A program made the translations under genes and the position numbers. The notes beneath the pieces were generated by a model. That model did not search any database and was not told the DNA's origin. It worked only from the letters and a program-made list of their open reading frames with translations. From an uncultured Sterolibacterium sp. (GTDB lineage Bacteria > Pseudomonadota > Gammaproteobacteria > Burkholderiales > Rhodocyclaceae), in contig CAIVDC010000070.1 of assembly GCA_903904605.1 (NCBI GenBank), forward strand, positions 29,714 through 93,713: a DNA stretch of 64,000 bases. The letters run 5' to 3'. Of this stretch, positions 36,530 to 49,904 are shown piece by piece; the first letter of the stretch is position 1; the number at the start of each line of letters is the position of its first letter.

Positions 36530-37762
36530 ATGGCCAAGGAAAGAATACTCGCGATGGTCCTCGCCGGCGGAGCAGGCACGAGGCTCACGCCGCTCACGTC
36601 GGAACGCTCCAAACCCGCAGTGCCGTTCGGCGGCCGCTACCGGATCGTGGATTTCGCGCTTTCGAACCTGGTGAATTCGGAAATCTATTCGATCTACATC
36701 CTGGTGCAATACCGCTCGCAGTCCCTGATCGAGCACATCCGCAACGCCTGGGTACTCGCGCCCATCATCTCCGATCATTTCGTCACGGTGGTGCCGCCGC
36801 AGATGCACGAGGCCCAGGAAGGATTCGCCGGCACGGCCGATGCGGTGTACCAGAACCTGAACCTGATCCGCCACGAGAATCCGACCCTGGTGGTGGTGTT
36901 CGGCGCCGACCACATCTATCGCATGGACGTCGGCCAGATGATCGCCTTTCACCGCAGCCGCAACGCCGACGTCACCGTCGCCGCGCTGCCGGTGCCGCGA
37001 GCCGAAGCCCGGGCATTCGGCGTCATCGGCGTGGACGGCGAAGGCCGGGTGCTGGAGTTCCAGGAAAAGCCCGACCAGCCGAAAGCGCTGCCCGCGGACC
37101 CGGAGCGCGCCTATGCTTCGATGGGCAATTATGTCTTCAATGCCGACGTGCTGATCAAGGCATTACAGGAAGCCAACCTGCGCGGCGAGCACGACTTCGG
37201 GCGCCACGTCCTGCCCCGCCTGGTCGACACGCACCGGCTCTATGCCTACGACTTTTCCGCCAACAAGGTGCCGGGCATACAAGCGTACGAGGAGCAAGGC
37301 TACTGGCGCGACGTCGGCACGCTCGACGCCTACTACGCCGCGGCCATGGATACGCTGGGCCTGCAGCCGAAGTTCGACCTGTTCAATCCCCGCTGGCCGA
37401 TCCGCTCGACCGGCTACCAGGGGCCGACCGCCCGCATCGGCGTCGCGCGCATAGAGAGGAGCGACATCGCCGCAGGGGGCGTGATCAGGGACGCGACCAT
37501 CCGCAATTCGGTGATCCGCCGCGAGGTGACGATAGAGGAGGACGTGGTCGTCGAGGACTGCGTGATCATGGACTTCTGCGTGCTGAAGAAGGGCGCGCGG
37601 CTGCGCCGGACGATCGTCGACCGCTACAATGTCATCGAAGCCGGGGCGCGGATCGGCTACGACCTCGAGGCCGACAGGCGCCGCTACACGGTGAGCGAAT
37701 CGGGGATCGTCGTGGTGCCGCTCGCCGGGCCCAACACACGGTCGGAGCGCTACGCCGAATGA
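36530..37762 (+). CDS. glgC: glucose-1-phosphate adenylyltransferase
   Basis: The 410-aa nucleotidyltransferase carries the GlgC signatures MVLAGGAGTRLTPLTSERSKP (nucleotide binding), PFGGRYRIVDFALSNLVNS and QEGFAGTADAVYQN, with a C-terminal left-handed beta-helix (GGVIRDATIRNSVIRREVTI). It makes ADP-glucose for GlgA, or for GlgM in the maltose-1-phosphate route. Neither a glgA nor a glgM gene is in the window. Length matches bacterial GlgC (~420 aa). AAGGGAGC precedes the ATG. The gene is cotranscribed with its neighbours by spacing (42 bp upstream, 61 bp downstream). Confidence 0.95.
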   Translation: MAKERILAMVLAGGAGTRLTPLTSERSKPAVPFGGRYRIVDFALSNLVNSEIYSIYILVQYRSQSLIEHIRNAWVLAPIISDHFVTVVPPQMHEAQEGFAGTADAVYQNLNLIRHENPTLVVVFGADHIYRMDVGQMIAFHRSRNADVTVAALPVPRAEARAFGVIGVDGEGRVLEFQEKPDQPKALPADPERAYASMGNYVFNADVLIKALQEANLRGEHDFGRHVLPRLVDTHRLYAYDFSANKVPGIQAYEEQGYWRDVGTLDAYYAAAMDTLGLQPKFDLFNPRWPIRSTGYQGPTARIGVARIERSDIAAGGVIRDATIRNSVIRREVTIEEDVVVEDCVIMDFCVLKKGARLRRTIVDRYNVIEAGARIGYDLEADRRRYTVSESGIVVVPLAGPNTRSERYAE

Positions 37763-37823
37763 GATCGATCGCCTGCACGGCGGCGCCACCCGCCATAGTG
37801 CATTTCCCCGGAAGACCTGATTG

Positions 37824-39965
37824 ATGAATCCGATCACCGCAGTCTGGCCCGGCCAGCCCAATCCCCGCGGGGCAACCTGGGACGGCGAGGGCGTCAACTT
37901 CGCGCTGTTTTCAGAAAACGCGCACAAGGTCGAACTGTGCCTCTTCGACGACGAAGGCCGGCGCGAGATACAGCGCATCGAGTTGCGCGAACAGACCGAC
38001 CTGGTCTGGCATTGCTATCTGCCCGAGGCGCGCCCGGGCCTGCTCTACGGCTATCGCGTGCACGGCCCGTACAAGCCCGAGGACGGGCACCGCTTCAACC
38101 CCAACAAGCTGCTGCTCGATCCCTATGCCAAGAACATCGCCGGCCAGGTGCGCTGGAGCGACGCGCTGTTCGGCTACACCGTCGGCAACAAACGCGAAGA
38201 CCTGTCGCTGGACCGCCGCGACAGCGCGCGCGGCATGCCCAAGTGCAAGGTGATCGATCCGGCCTTCACCTGGGGCGAGGACCGACGCCCGAAAGTGGCC
38301 TGGAACGACATGATCATCTACGAAGCGCACGTGCGCGGCTTCACCATGAGCCACCCGGAAGTCCCGCCGGCGATGCGCGGCACCTACGCGGGCCTGTCCA
38401 GCGCCCCGGCGATCGAGTACCTGAAGCGCCTGGGCGTCACCACAGTCGAACTGATGCCGGTGCATTCCTTCGTCGACGACCGCACGCTGGTCGAGCGCGG
38501 CCTGACCAACTACTGGGGCTACAACACCATCGGCTATTTTGCGCCCGAGGCGCGATACTCCGCCTCGGGCAAGGTGGCGGAGTTCAAGACCATGGTCAAG
38601 ACGCTGCACTCCGCCGGCCTCGAAGTCATACTCGACGTGGTCTACAACCATACCGCGGAAGGCAGCCAGCTGGGGCCGACGCTGTCCTTTCGCGGCGTGG
38701 ACAACGCCTCCTACTACCGCCTGACGCCGGAGAACAAGCGTTTCTACGCCGATTACACCGGCTGCGGCAACACTCTCAACATGGTTCATCCTCGCGTGCT
38801 GCAGCTGATGATGGACTCCCTGCGCTACTGGGTCGGCGAAATGCATGTCGACGGTTTCCGCTTCGACCTCGCTTCGGCGCTCGCCCGCGAACTGCATGCA
38901 GTGGACCGCCTCGGCGCATTTTTCGACATCCTGCGCCAGGATCCCATGCTGAGCGAAGTGAAGCTGATCGCCGAACCCTGGGATCTGGGCGAGGGCGGCT
39001 ACCAGGTAGGCAACTTCCCGACCGGCTGGTCGGAGTGGAACGACAAGTACCGCGACACCATGCGCGCCTACTGGAAGGGCGACGGCGGCCTGATCGGCGA
39101 ATTCGCCCAGCGCCTGACCGGCTCGAGCGACCTCTATGGGCACAGCGGCCGTCGCCCGCACGCCAGCATCAACTACGTCTGCGCCCACGACGGCTTCACG
39201 CTGGCCGACCTCGTTTCCTACAACGACAAGCACAACGAGGCCAACCAGGAGCACAACCGCGACGGCCACGACCACAACCTGTCGTGGAACTGCGGCGTCG
39301 AAGGCCCCAGCGACGACCCCGCGGTGCGCGCCTTGCGCGCCCGCCAGCAGCGCAACTTGATCGCAACGGTGCTGCTCTCGCAAGGGGTGCCGATGCTGCT
39401 CGCCGGAGACGAAGTCGGCCGCAGCCAGCAGGGCAACAACAACGCCTACTGCCAGGACGGCTTCTGGCTGGACTGGACCCGGGACGAGGAAAGGCGGAAG
39501 CTGCTGGCATTCACGCAGCGGGTCATCGCCATGCGCCGCGACCACCCGGTGTTCCGGCGCAGGCTCTTCTACAAGGGCCATGCCGAAAGCGGCCCGGGCG
39601 TCAAGGACATCGCCTGGCTGCGTCCGGAAGGCGGGGAAATGACCGACGACGAATGGAACAAGCACTATGCCCGCTGCCTCGGGGTGTACCTGGCGGGCCA
39701 GGCGCTGACCGAGACCGATCTGCGCGGCCGCCCGGTGCGCGACCTGAACTTCCTGCTGCTGTTCAACGCCCACCACGGACCAGTCCCCTTCAGGCTGCCC
39801 GATTGCGCCGGCGGCGACTGGCGCACCTTGATCGATACCGCCTTCGAGGACGGGCTGGAGATCGACGGCAGCTTCGCCGGCGGCGCCGACTACGAGCTTC
39901 AGGGACGCTCCCTGGTGCTGCTCAGGCAGGTGGACAGGACGCCCCGGGAGAATGGGGCGGAATGA
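37824..39965 (+). CDS. glgX: GlgX/TreX-type glycogen debranching enzyme (isoamylase)
   Basis: The 713-aa GH13_11 protein has an N-terminal CBM48 domain (PNPRGATWDGEGVNFALFSE) and a catalytic barrel with nucleophile Asp in HVDGFRFDLASALARE (~346), acid Glu in LIAEPWDLGEGGYQVGNFP (~382) and VCAHDGFTLADLVSYNDKHN. It hydrolyses alpha-1,6 branches to free linear maltodextrins, the substrate of TreY. Because treZ and treY follow immediately, it plays the TreX role in the TreX-TreY-TreZ pathway. The ATG at 37824 is preferred to the TTG three bases before it. Its stop overlaps the treZ start (ATGA). Confidence 0.93.
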   Translation: MNPITAVWPGQPNPRGATWDGEGVNFALFSENAHKVELCLFDDEGRREIQRIELREQTDLVWHCYLPEARPGLLYGYRVHGPYKPEDGHRFNPNKLLLDPYAKNIAGQVRWSDALFGYTVGNKREDLSLDRRDSARGMPKCKVIDPAFTWGEDRRPKVAWNDMIIYEAHVRGFTMSHPEVPPAMRGTYAGLSSAPAIEYLKRLGVTTVELMPVHSFVDDRTLVERGLTNYWGYNTIGYFAPEARYSASGKVAEFKTMVKTLHSAGLEVILDVVYNHTAEGSQLGPTLSFRGVDNASYYRLTPENKRFYADYTGCGNTLNMVHPRVLQLMMDSLRYWVGEMHVDGFRFDLASALARELHAVDRLGAFFDILRQDPMLSEVKLIAEPWDLGEGGYQVGNFPTGWSEWNDKYRDTMRAYWKGDGGLIGEFAQRLTGSSDLYGHSGRRPHASINYVCAHDGFTLADLVSYNDKHNEANQEHNRDGHDHNLSWNCGVEGPSDDPAVRALRARQQRNLIATVLLSQGVPMLLAGDEVGRSQQGNNNAYCQDGFWLDWTRDEERRKLLAFTQRVIAMRRDHPVFRRRLFYKGHAESGPGVKDIAWLRPEGGEMTDDEWNKHYARCLGVYLAGQALTETDLRGRPVRDLNFLLLFNAHHGPVPFRLPDCAGGDWRTLIDTAFEDGLEIDGSFAGGADYELQGRSLVLLRQVDRTPRENGAE

Positions 39966-41770
39966 AACATCGCCACGCCATGCCCTTCGGCGCGGAATTG
40001 CTGGTGGACGGCGCGACGCGCTTCCGCCTCTGGGCGCCCGGCGTGCGCCAAGTGATGCTCGAGACGGCCGTCGGGGAGGTCCGTTCCGACAGGGCGATGA
40101 CCGACGGGGGCGAGGGCTGGTTCGAGGCCGTCCTGGACGATGCGCCTGCGGGAACACGTTACGGCTATCGCACCGGCGATCTTCTCTTTCCCGACCCGGC
40201 CGCGCGCTGCAACCCGCAGGATGTGCATGGCCCGAGCATGGTGGTCGATCCGCTCGCCTTCGACTGGCAGGACGGCGGCTGGCTCGGCCGGGACTGGGAA
40301 GAAGCGGTGATCTACGAACTGCACATCGGCACCTTCACGCCCGAAGGGACCTTCGCGGCGGCGATCGGCCGGCTCGACTACCTCGCCGATCTCGGCGTCA
40401 GCGCGCTGGAAATCATGCCCGTCGCGGACTTTCCCGGGCGGCGCAACTGGGGCTACGACGGCGTCCTGCCCTTCGCGCCGGACGCCTCTTACGGACCCCC
40501 CGAGGATCTCAAGCGCCTGATCGAAGCCGCCCACCGGCGCGGCCTGATGGTCCTGCTCGACGTCGTCTACAACCATTTCGGGCCGGAAGGCAACTACCTC
40601 CACGCCTACGCGCCGCAGTTCTTCAATCCCCGCCACCACACCCCCTGGGGGGCGGCGATCAATTTCGACGGCGAGGGAAGTCGCACGGTGCGCGACTTCT
40701 TCATCCACAACGCGCTTTACTGGGTGGAGGAGTACCGCTGCGACGGGCTGCGCCTGGATGCGGTGCATGCCATCGCCGACGATTCCGAGCCCGATATCGT
40801 GACCGAGATCGCGCGCGCGCTGCGGCAAGGGCCGGGGCGCACACGGCAAATCCATCTGATCCTCGAGAACGACCGCAATGAGGTGCGCTACCTCGCGCGC
40901 GACGCCGCGAGCGCGCAATGGAACGACGACATCCACCATGCCTGCCACATCCTGACCACGGGGGAGGCGGACGGCTACTACGAGGACTATGCCCAGCGGC
41001 CGCTCTGGTACCTCGGGCGCAGCCTCGCCCAGGGCTTCGCCTACCAGGGCGAGGCATCGGTGCATCGCGGCGGCGCCCCGCGCGGCGAGCCCAGCGCGCA
41101 TCTTCCGGCGACAGCTTTCGTCTCCTTCTTGCAGACCCACGACCAGGTCGGCAACCGGGCGCTGGGCGAGCGCCTGTGCGCCCTCGCAAAGCCGCAGGCG
41201 CTGCGCGCGGCGGCGGCCTGCCTGCTGCTCGCGCCCGCGCCGCCGCTCCTGTTCATGGGCGAGGAATTCGCGGCGAGCACCCCCTTTCTCTTCTTCTGCG
41301 ATTTCGGGCCGGAACTCGCCGCCGCCGTCACGAACGGACGGCGCCAGGAGTTTTCCCGCTTCGCGCGCTTTCGCGATGGCGCCGCGCAGGCGGCCATTCC
41401 CGACCCGAACGACCCGGCGACCTTCGCCGCGTCCAAGCTGCGCTGGGACGAGACCGGCCGTCCGCCCCACAGCGATTGGCTGGCCTTCTACCGCGAACTG
41501 CTCGCCTTGCGCCGCAGGACCATCGTGCCGCGTCTGGCCGGCATGCGCCCGGGCGGCGATTTCCGGATCGAGGATGGCGTGCTGCATGTGGGCTGGACCC
41601 TGGGCGACGGCTCGCGACTGAATCTCGCCGCGAATTTCTCGGCAAGCGCCAGCGCCTTCATCACCCTGCCGCCCGGCGAGATGCTGTACGCGAGTTCGCG
41701 CATCGCCCGGCGAATCGGGCCATGCGCGCTGCCGGCCTGGACAGCGGCCTATTTTCTGGAGGCGAGATGA
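39962..41770 (+). CDS. treZ: malto-oligosyltrehalose trehalohydrolase
   Basis: The 602-aa GH13_10 enzyme releases free trehalose from maltooligosyl-trehalose. Its layout is typical: N-terminal domain (FGAELLVDGATRFRLWAPGV), barrel with VIYELHIGTFTPEGTF, VLLDVVYNHFGPEGNYL, nucleophile Asp in CDGLRLDAVHAI (~262), acid Glu in LILENDRNEVRYL (~300), FLQTHDQVGNRALGER and LFMGEEFAAS. The length matches TreZ proteins. It follows glgX with an ATGA overlap. Its own stop sits in another ATGA that begins a 39-codon ORF separating it from malQ-treY. Confidence 0.95.
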   Translation: MKHRHAMPFGAELLVDGATRFRLWAPGVRQVMLETAVGEVRSDRAMTDGGEGWFEAVLDDAPAGTRYGYRTGDLLFPDPAARCNPQDVHGPSMVVDPLAFDWQDGGWLGRDWEEAVIYELHIGTFTPEGTFAAAIGRLDYLADLGVSALEIMPVADFPGRRNWGYDGVLPFAPDASYGPPEDLKRLIEAAHRRGLMVLLDVVYNHFGPEGNYLHAYAPQFFNPRHHTPWGAAINFDGEGSRTVRDFFIHNALYWVEEYRCDGLRLDAVHAIADDSEPDIVTEIARALRQGPGRTRQIHLILENDRNEVRYLARDAASAQWNDDIHHACHILTTGEADGYYEDYAQRPLWYLGRSLAQGFAYQGEASVHRGGAPRGEPSAHLPATAFVSFLQTHDQVGNRALGERLCALAKPQALRAAAACLLLAPAPPLLFMGEEFAASTPFLFFCDFGPELAAAVTNGRRQEFSRFARFRDGAAQAAIPDPNDPATFAASKLRWDETGRPPHSDWLAFYRELLALRRRTIVPRLAGMRPGGDFRIEDGVLHVGWTLGDGSRLNLAANFSASASAFITLPPGEMLYASSRIARRIGPCALPAWTAAYFLEAR

Positions 41771-41882
41771 CGACCTTCCCCCCGGCCCCCTTCCCGAGGC
41801 AGGGGGTGATGGATGTTCAGCCGCTGTCGCGGCTTCCAAGCCATGACTTGCCGCCTTCTCGGGGCGGCCCTTCGGAGGCGGC

Positions 41883-41886
<4 letters not shown>
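41767..41886 (+). other. 39-codon ORF / palindromic insert between treZ and malQ-treY
   Basis: An ORF (MTTFPPAPFPRQGVMDVQPL...) starts in the ATGA of the treZ stop and ends in the ATGA of the malQ-treY start, so it is linked by 4-bp overlaps on both sides. It is flanked by near-identical ribosome-binding/start strings, GGAGGCGAGATGA (41758-41770) and GGAGGCGGCATGA (41874-41886), 11 of 13 bases equal and 116 bp apart. Inside are two hairpins: CCCCCT/AGGGGG (41786-41806) and GCCGCC/GGCGGC (41850-41868). The proline-rich peptide has no family resemblance, so a REP-like palindromic insertion at an ATGA junction, kept in phase, is at least as likely as a real gene. Confidence 0.5.
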
Positions 41887-47040
<5,154 letters not shown>

Positions 47041-47060
<20 letters not shown>

Positions 47061-47970
47061 CATCGACTCCTTCAATGTCGCCCAGGGGGACCATGCCCTG
47101 ATCACCCTGCTGCGGATCGTGCTGATCGCCGTGGCGGCGTGGATTGCGCTCGGCGTGATGCAGCGCCTGATACGTCTGTTCCGCGAGCGGATCACGCGCG
47201 GCATGGACGATTCAGAGCAGGTGAAGCGGGCCGCGACGCTCGGCCGGGTGTTCCGCTACATCGCCTCGGTGCTGGTTCTAGTGGTTGCGACCACCCTGAT
47301 CCTGAGCGAACTGGGCATCGCCGTCGCGCCGATACTCGGCGCCGCCGGCGTCGTCGGCCTGGCCGTGGGTTTCGGCGCGCAGAGCCTGGTCAAGGATTTT
47401 TTCACGGGCTTTTTCATCCTGCTCGAGAACCAGATGCGCCAGGGCGACGTCGTCGAGATCGCCGGCAAGGCCGGCCTGGTCGAGGAAGTCACGCTGCGCT
47501 ACGTGAGGCTGCGCGATTATGACGGCAACGTCCATTACATCTCCAACGGCCTGATCACCACGGTCACCAACATGAGCCGCGGCTTCGCCCAGGCGGTCAT
47601 GGACGTCGGCGTCGCCTACCGCGAGGATACCGACGAGGCGGTCGGCGTGATGCGCGAGATCGGCGCGGGAATGCGCGCCGATCCGGTTTTCGGCGCCAAG
47701 ATTCTCGACGAACTGGAGGTCGCCGGCGTGGACAAGTGGGCCGACTCGGCGGTGATCTTGCGTTGCCGCTTCAAGGTGCTGCCGCTCGAGCAGTGGAGCG
47801 TGCGCCGCGAATTCCTGCGCCGCCTCAAGAAGGCTTTCGATGCGCGCGGCATCGAGATCCCCTTCCCGCACCTCACCGTCTATGCCGGCGTGGCCAAGGA
47901 CAGCACGGCCCCGCCCTTCCGGGTGCACGGTCCGGATGCTGGCACCGGAAAGAATGCCGAGCAGGCATGA
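47041..47970 (+). CDS. MscS-family mechanosensitive channel
   Basis: The 309-aa protein has two N-terminal helices (ITLLRIVLIAVAAWIALGVM; IASVLVLVVATTLILSELG) and the MscS pore helix APILGAAGVVGLAVGFGAQSLVKDFFTGFFILLENQ, which keeps the G/A-rich packing and FGAQ-LVKD-F motif closely. The beta domain (GDVVEIAGKAGLVEEVTLRYVRLRDYDGNVHYISNGLI) and cage domain follow. It starts at a GTG at 47041 (AGGAG 6 nt upstream) inside the end of malQ-treY. The track's ATG at 46942 would add an out-of-context extension read from that gene. Its stop overlaps the glycosidase start (ATGA). Its place inside a trehalose operon fits solute release after osmotic downshift. Confidence 0.88.
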
Positions 47971-49178
47971 GGAGAGTGCCGCCGCTCCCGGTTGAAGGCG
48001 GCGCCCTCGTCGAAGCCTGCCGGCAGAAATCGATCGAATTGTTGAAGCGCAACCTGTCGCCTGCCGGCATCCTCGCCGCGACGCCCGGCGCGCGCGCCCA
48101 GTCGCGCGGCTATGCGGCGATCTTCGGGCGCGACGCCGCGGTCTGCGCGATCGGCATGGCACTTTCGGGCGACGCCCATCTGACGCGGGAGGCGGCCACC
48201 GGCTTGCTGACGCTGGCCCGGCACCAGGCGGCGAACGGCCAGATTGCGAAATTCGTCGACGTGGCGGGGCAGGAGGCCGACTTCTGGTATCTGGGCTGCA
48301 TCGATGCGACCCTGTGGTGGCTGATCGCGCTCGCCTTTCTCGACCGCCGAGACCCCGCCGGCGGACTCAGGGAAAAGCTCGCCCCCGAAGTTGCGAAGGC
48401 TCTCCAGTGGCTGGCCGCGCAGGAGCATCAGCGCTTCTTCCTGCTGCAGCAGAACGAGGCCAGCGACTGGGCCGACATCATGCCGCGCTCGGGCTTCGTG
48501 CTCTACAGCAACGCCTTGTGGTACTGCGTCAAGCGCCACTATGGCCTGCCTCAAGCGGACGAGACGCGGGCGAATTTCAACCAGCTGTTCCACCCCTTCA
48601 GCGCCGATCTGGCCGAATATCGCCGGGCGCGACTCCTGGCGCACTACGTCAAGCGCCGTGCGAAAAACCGCGATCTCTATCTTTCCTTCGTGAACTTTTC
48701 CTTTTTTGGCGACGAAGGCGATGTCTTCGGCAATCTCCTCGCCCTGCTCTGCGGGCTGGCCGACGGCGAGGCGGAACGGCGCACCTTGCGCGCCCTGGAC
48801 CGCGCGGGCGTAGCCTCGCCCTGGCCGGTGCGCGTGGTTTGCCAGCCGATCGCGATGGACGACCCGCTGTGGCGGGCGTACATGTCGCGGCACCGGCAGA
48901 ACCTGGAGTGGCAATACCACAACGGCGGCATCTGGCCCTTCGTCGGCGGCTTCTGGGTCGCCGCCCTGGCCCAGGCCGGCGAACGCGATCGGGCCAATGC
49001 CGAACTCGCGAATCTCGCGGCCGTCAATGCGCAAGACGGCTGGGCCTTCAACGAGTGGCTGCACGGCTGCACCCTGGCGCCGGGCGGGATGCGCGGACAG
49101 TCCTGGAATGCCGCGTCCTTTCTCATGGCCTGCGACGCCGTGCGCGCCGGGGGCCGCGCCTGCGCCCTCAAGCCGTGA
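47967..49178 (+). CDS. six-hairpin glycosidase-like protein (amylo-alpha-1,6-glucosidase/GH100-like)
   Basis: The 403-aa protein contains segments typical of (alpha/alpha)6-barrel glycosidases: AAIFGRDAAVCAIGMAL, WYLGCIDATLWWLIALAFL, EASDWADIMPRSGFVLYSNAL with candidate catalytic Asp, YHNGGIWPFVGGFWVAAL and FNEWLHGCTLAPGGMRGQSWNA. These resemble glycogen-debranching C-domains and GH100 invertases, so the substrate could be an alpha-1,6-branched glucan, sucrose or a related disaccharide. I cannot choose. It starts in the ATGA stop of mscS. Its 3' end overlaps the convergent otsB by 11 bp, so no terminator space exists between them. Confidence 0.7.
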   Translation: MRRVPPLPVEGGALVEACRQKSIELLKRNLSPAGILAATPGARAQSRGYAAIFGRDAAVCAIGMALSGDAHLTREAATGLLTLARHQAANGQIAKFVDVAGQEADFWYLGCIDATLWWLIALAFLDRRDPAGGLREKLAPEVAKALQWLAAQEHQRFFLLQQNEASDWADIMPRSGFVLYSNALWYCVKRHYGLPQADETRANFNQLFHPFSADLAEYRRARLLAHYVKRRAKNRDLYLSFVNFSFFGDEGDVFGNLLALLCGLADGEAERRTLRALDRAGVASPWPVRVVCQPIAMDDPLWRAYMSRHRQNLEWQYHNGGIWPFVGGFWVAALAQAGERDRANAELANLAAVNAQDGWAFNEWLHGCTLAPGGMRGQSWNAASFLMACDAVRAGGRACALKP

Positions 49179-49902
49179 TCAGCGCCTCCGCCAGCCAGCG
49201 CCTGACCGCAGCCACATCGGGCAGACGGTAGCGAGCACAGCTGCCGCCCTTGCCCACCTTGATCGAAATCCCGTCCAGCCGGTTGACTGCGGCAAAGCCG
49301 TGCTCGTCGTTGCGATCGTCGCCGATGAATACCGGGCGCCGCCCCATGAAGGGCGCCTCGTCGAGATAGGCGGACACCGCCGAGCCCTTGTCGATGCCGG
49401 CCGGTTTGATCTCCGCGACGCGCTTGCCGCGTTGCACTTCGAGGCCGCTTCCTGCCGTGCTGGCCAGGCCTTTCATCAGCCGATGGGCGTAGGAGGCCAG
49501 GCGGGGCGCCAGGCGATAGTGCAGCGCCAGGGTCAGCCCCTTGTCTTCCAGCAGGAGGCCGGGATGGCGCGCCAGGACCGGCGCCAGCGCCGCCTTGATG
49601 GCGGACTTGGCGGCCGGCAGCGCGGCATGCGCCGACAGGCGGCCGCGCGCATCGCGCCGCTCCAGCCCGTGCTGCCCGGCGATGGGCAGGCGTAGCGTGC
49701 CGAGGTAGCGCTCCAGGTCGCCGATCGCGCGGCCGCTGACCAGCGCCAGGGCGCCGCCGCAGGCGCCATGGAGGCGCGCGATCAGCTCGAGCAGCGCGGC
49801 ATCGACCTGCGCCGCGTCCGGCGTCTCGGCGATGTCGATCAGGGTGCCGTCGACATCGAGGAAATAGGCCCAGGCTGCGCTCGGCGAAGGCGGGCGCCGC
49901 AT
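49168..49902 (-). CDS. otsB: trehalose-6-phosphate phosphatase
   Basis: The 244-aa HAD phosphatase has motif I AYFLDVDGTLIDIAETP (DxDGT), motif II LALVSGR, a lysine region GKRVAEIKPAGIDKGSAV and motif III/IV VFIGDDRNDEHGF. QHGLERRDARG is also characteristic of OtsB. It dephosphorylates trehalose-6-phosphate. The start is ATG 49902, two bases after the otsA TGA (a GTG at 49908 overlapping the stop is possible). It is convergent with and overlaps the glycosidase gene. Confidence 0.93.
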   Translation of the reverse strand: MRRPPSPSAAWAYFLDVDGTLIDIAETPDAAQVDAALLELIARLHGACGGALALVSGRAIGDLERYLGTLRLPIAGQHGLERRDARGRLSAHAALPAAKSAIKAALAPVLARHPGLLLEDKGLTLALHYRLAPRLASYAHRLMKGLASTAGSGLEVQRGKRVAEIKPAGIDKGSAVSAYLDEAPFMGRRPVFIGDDRNDEHGFAAVNRLDGISIKVGKGGSCARYRLPDVAAVRRWLAEALITA

Positions 49903-49904
49903 CG

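Noticed and set aside
37911-40157. 748-aa minus-strand ORF, and the 1277-aa plus ORF 37937..41770
   Set aside because: First is antisense to glgX; the second joins an out-of-frame reading of glgX to the genuine treZ, which begins at 39962.
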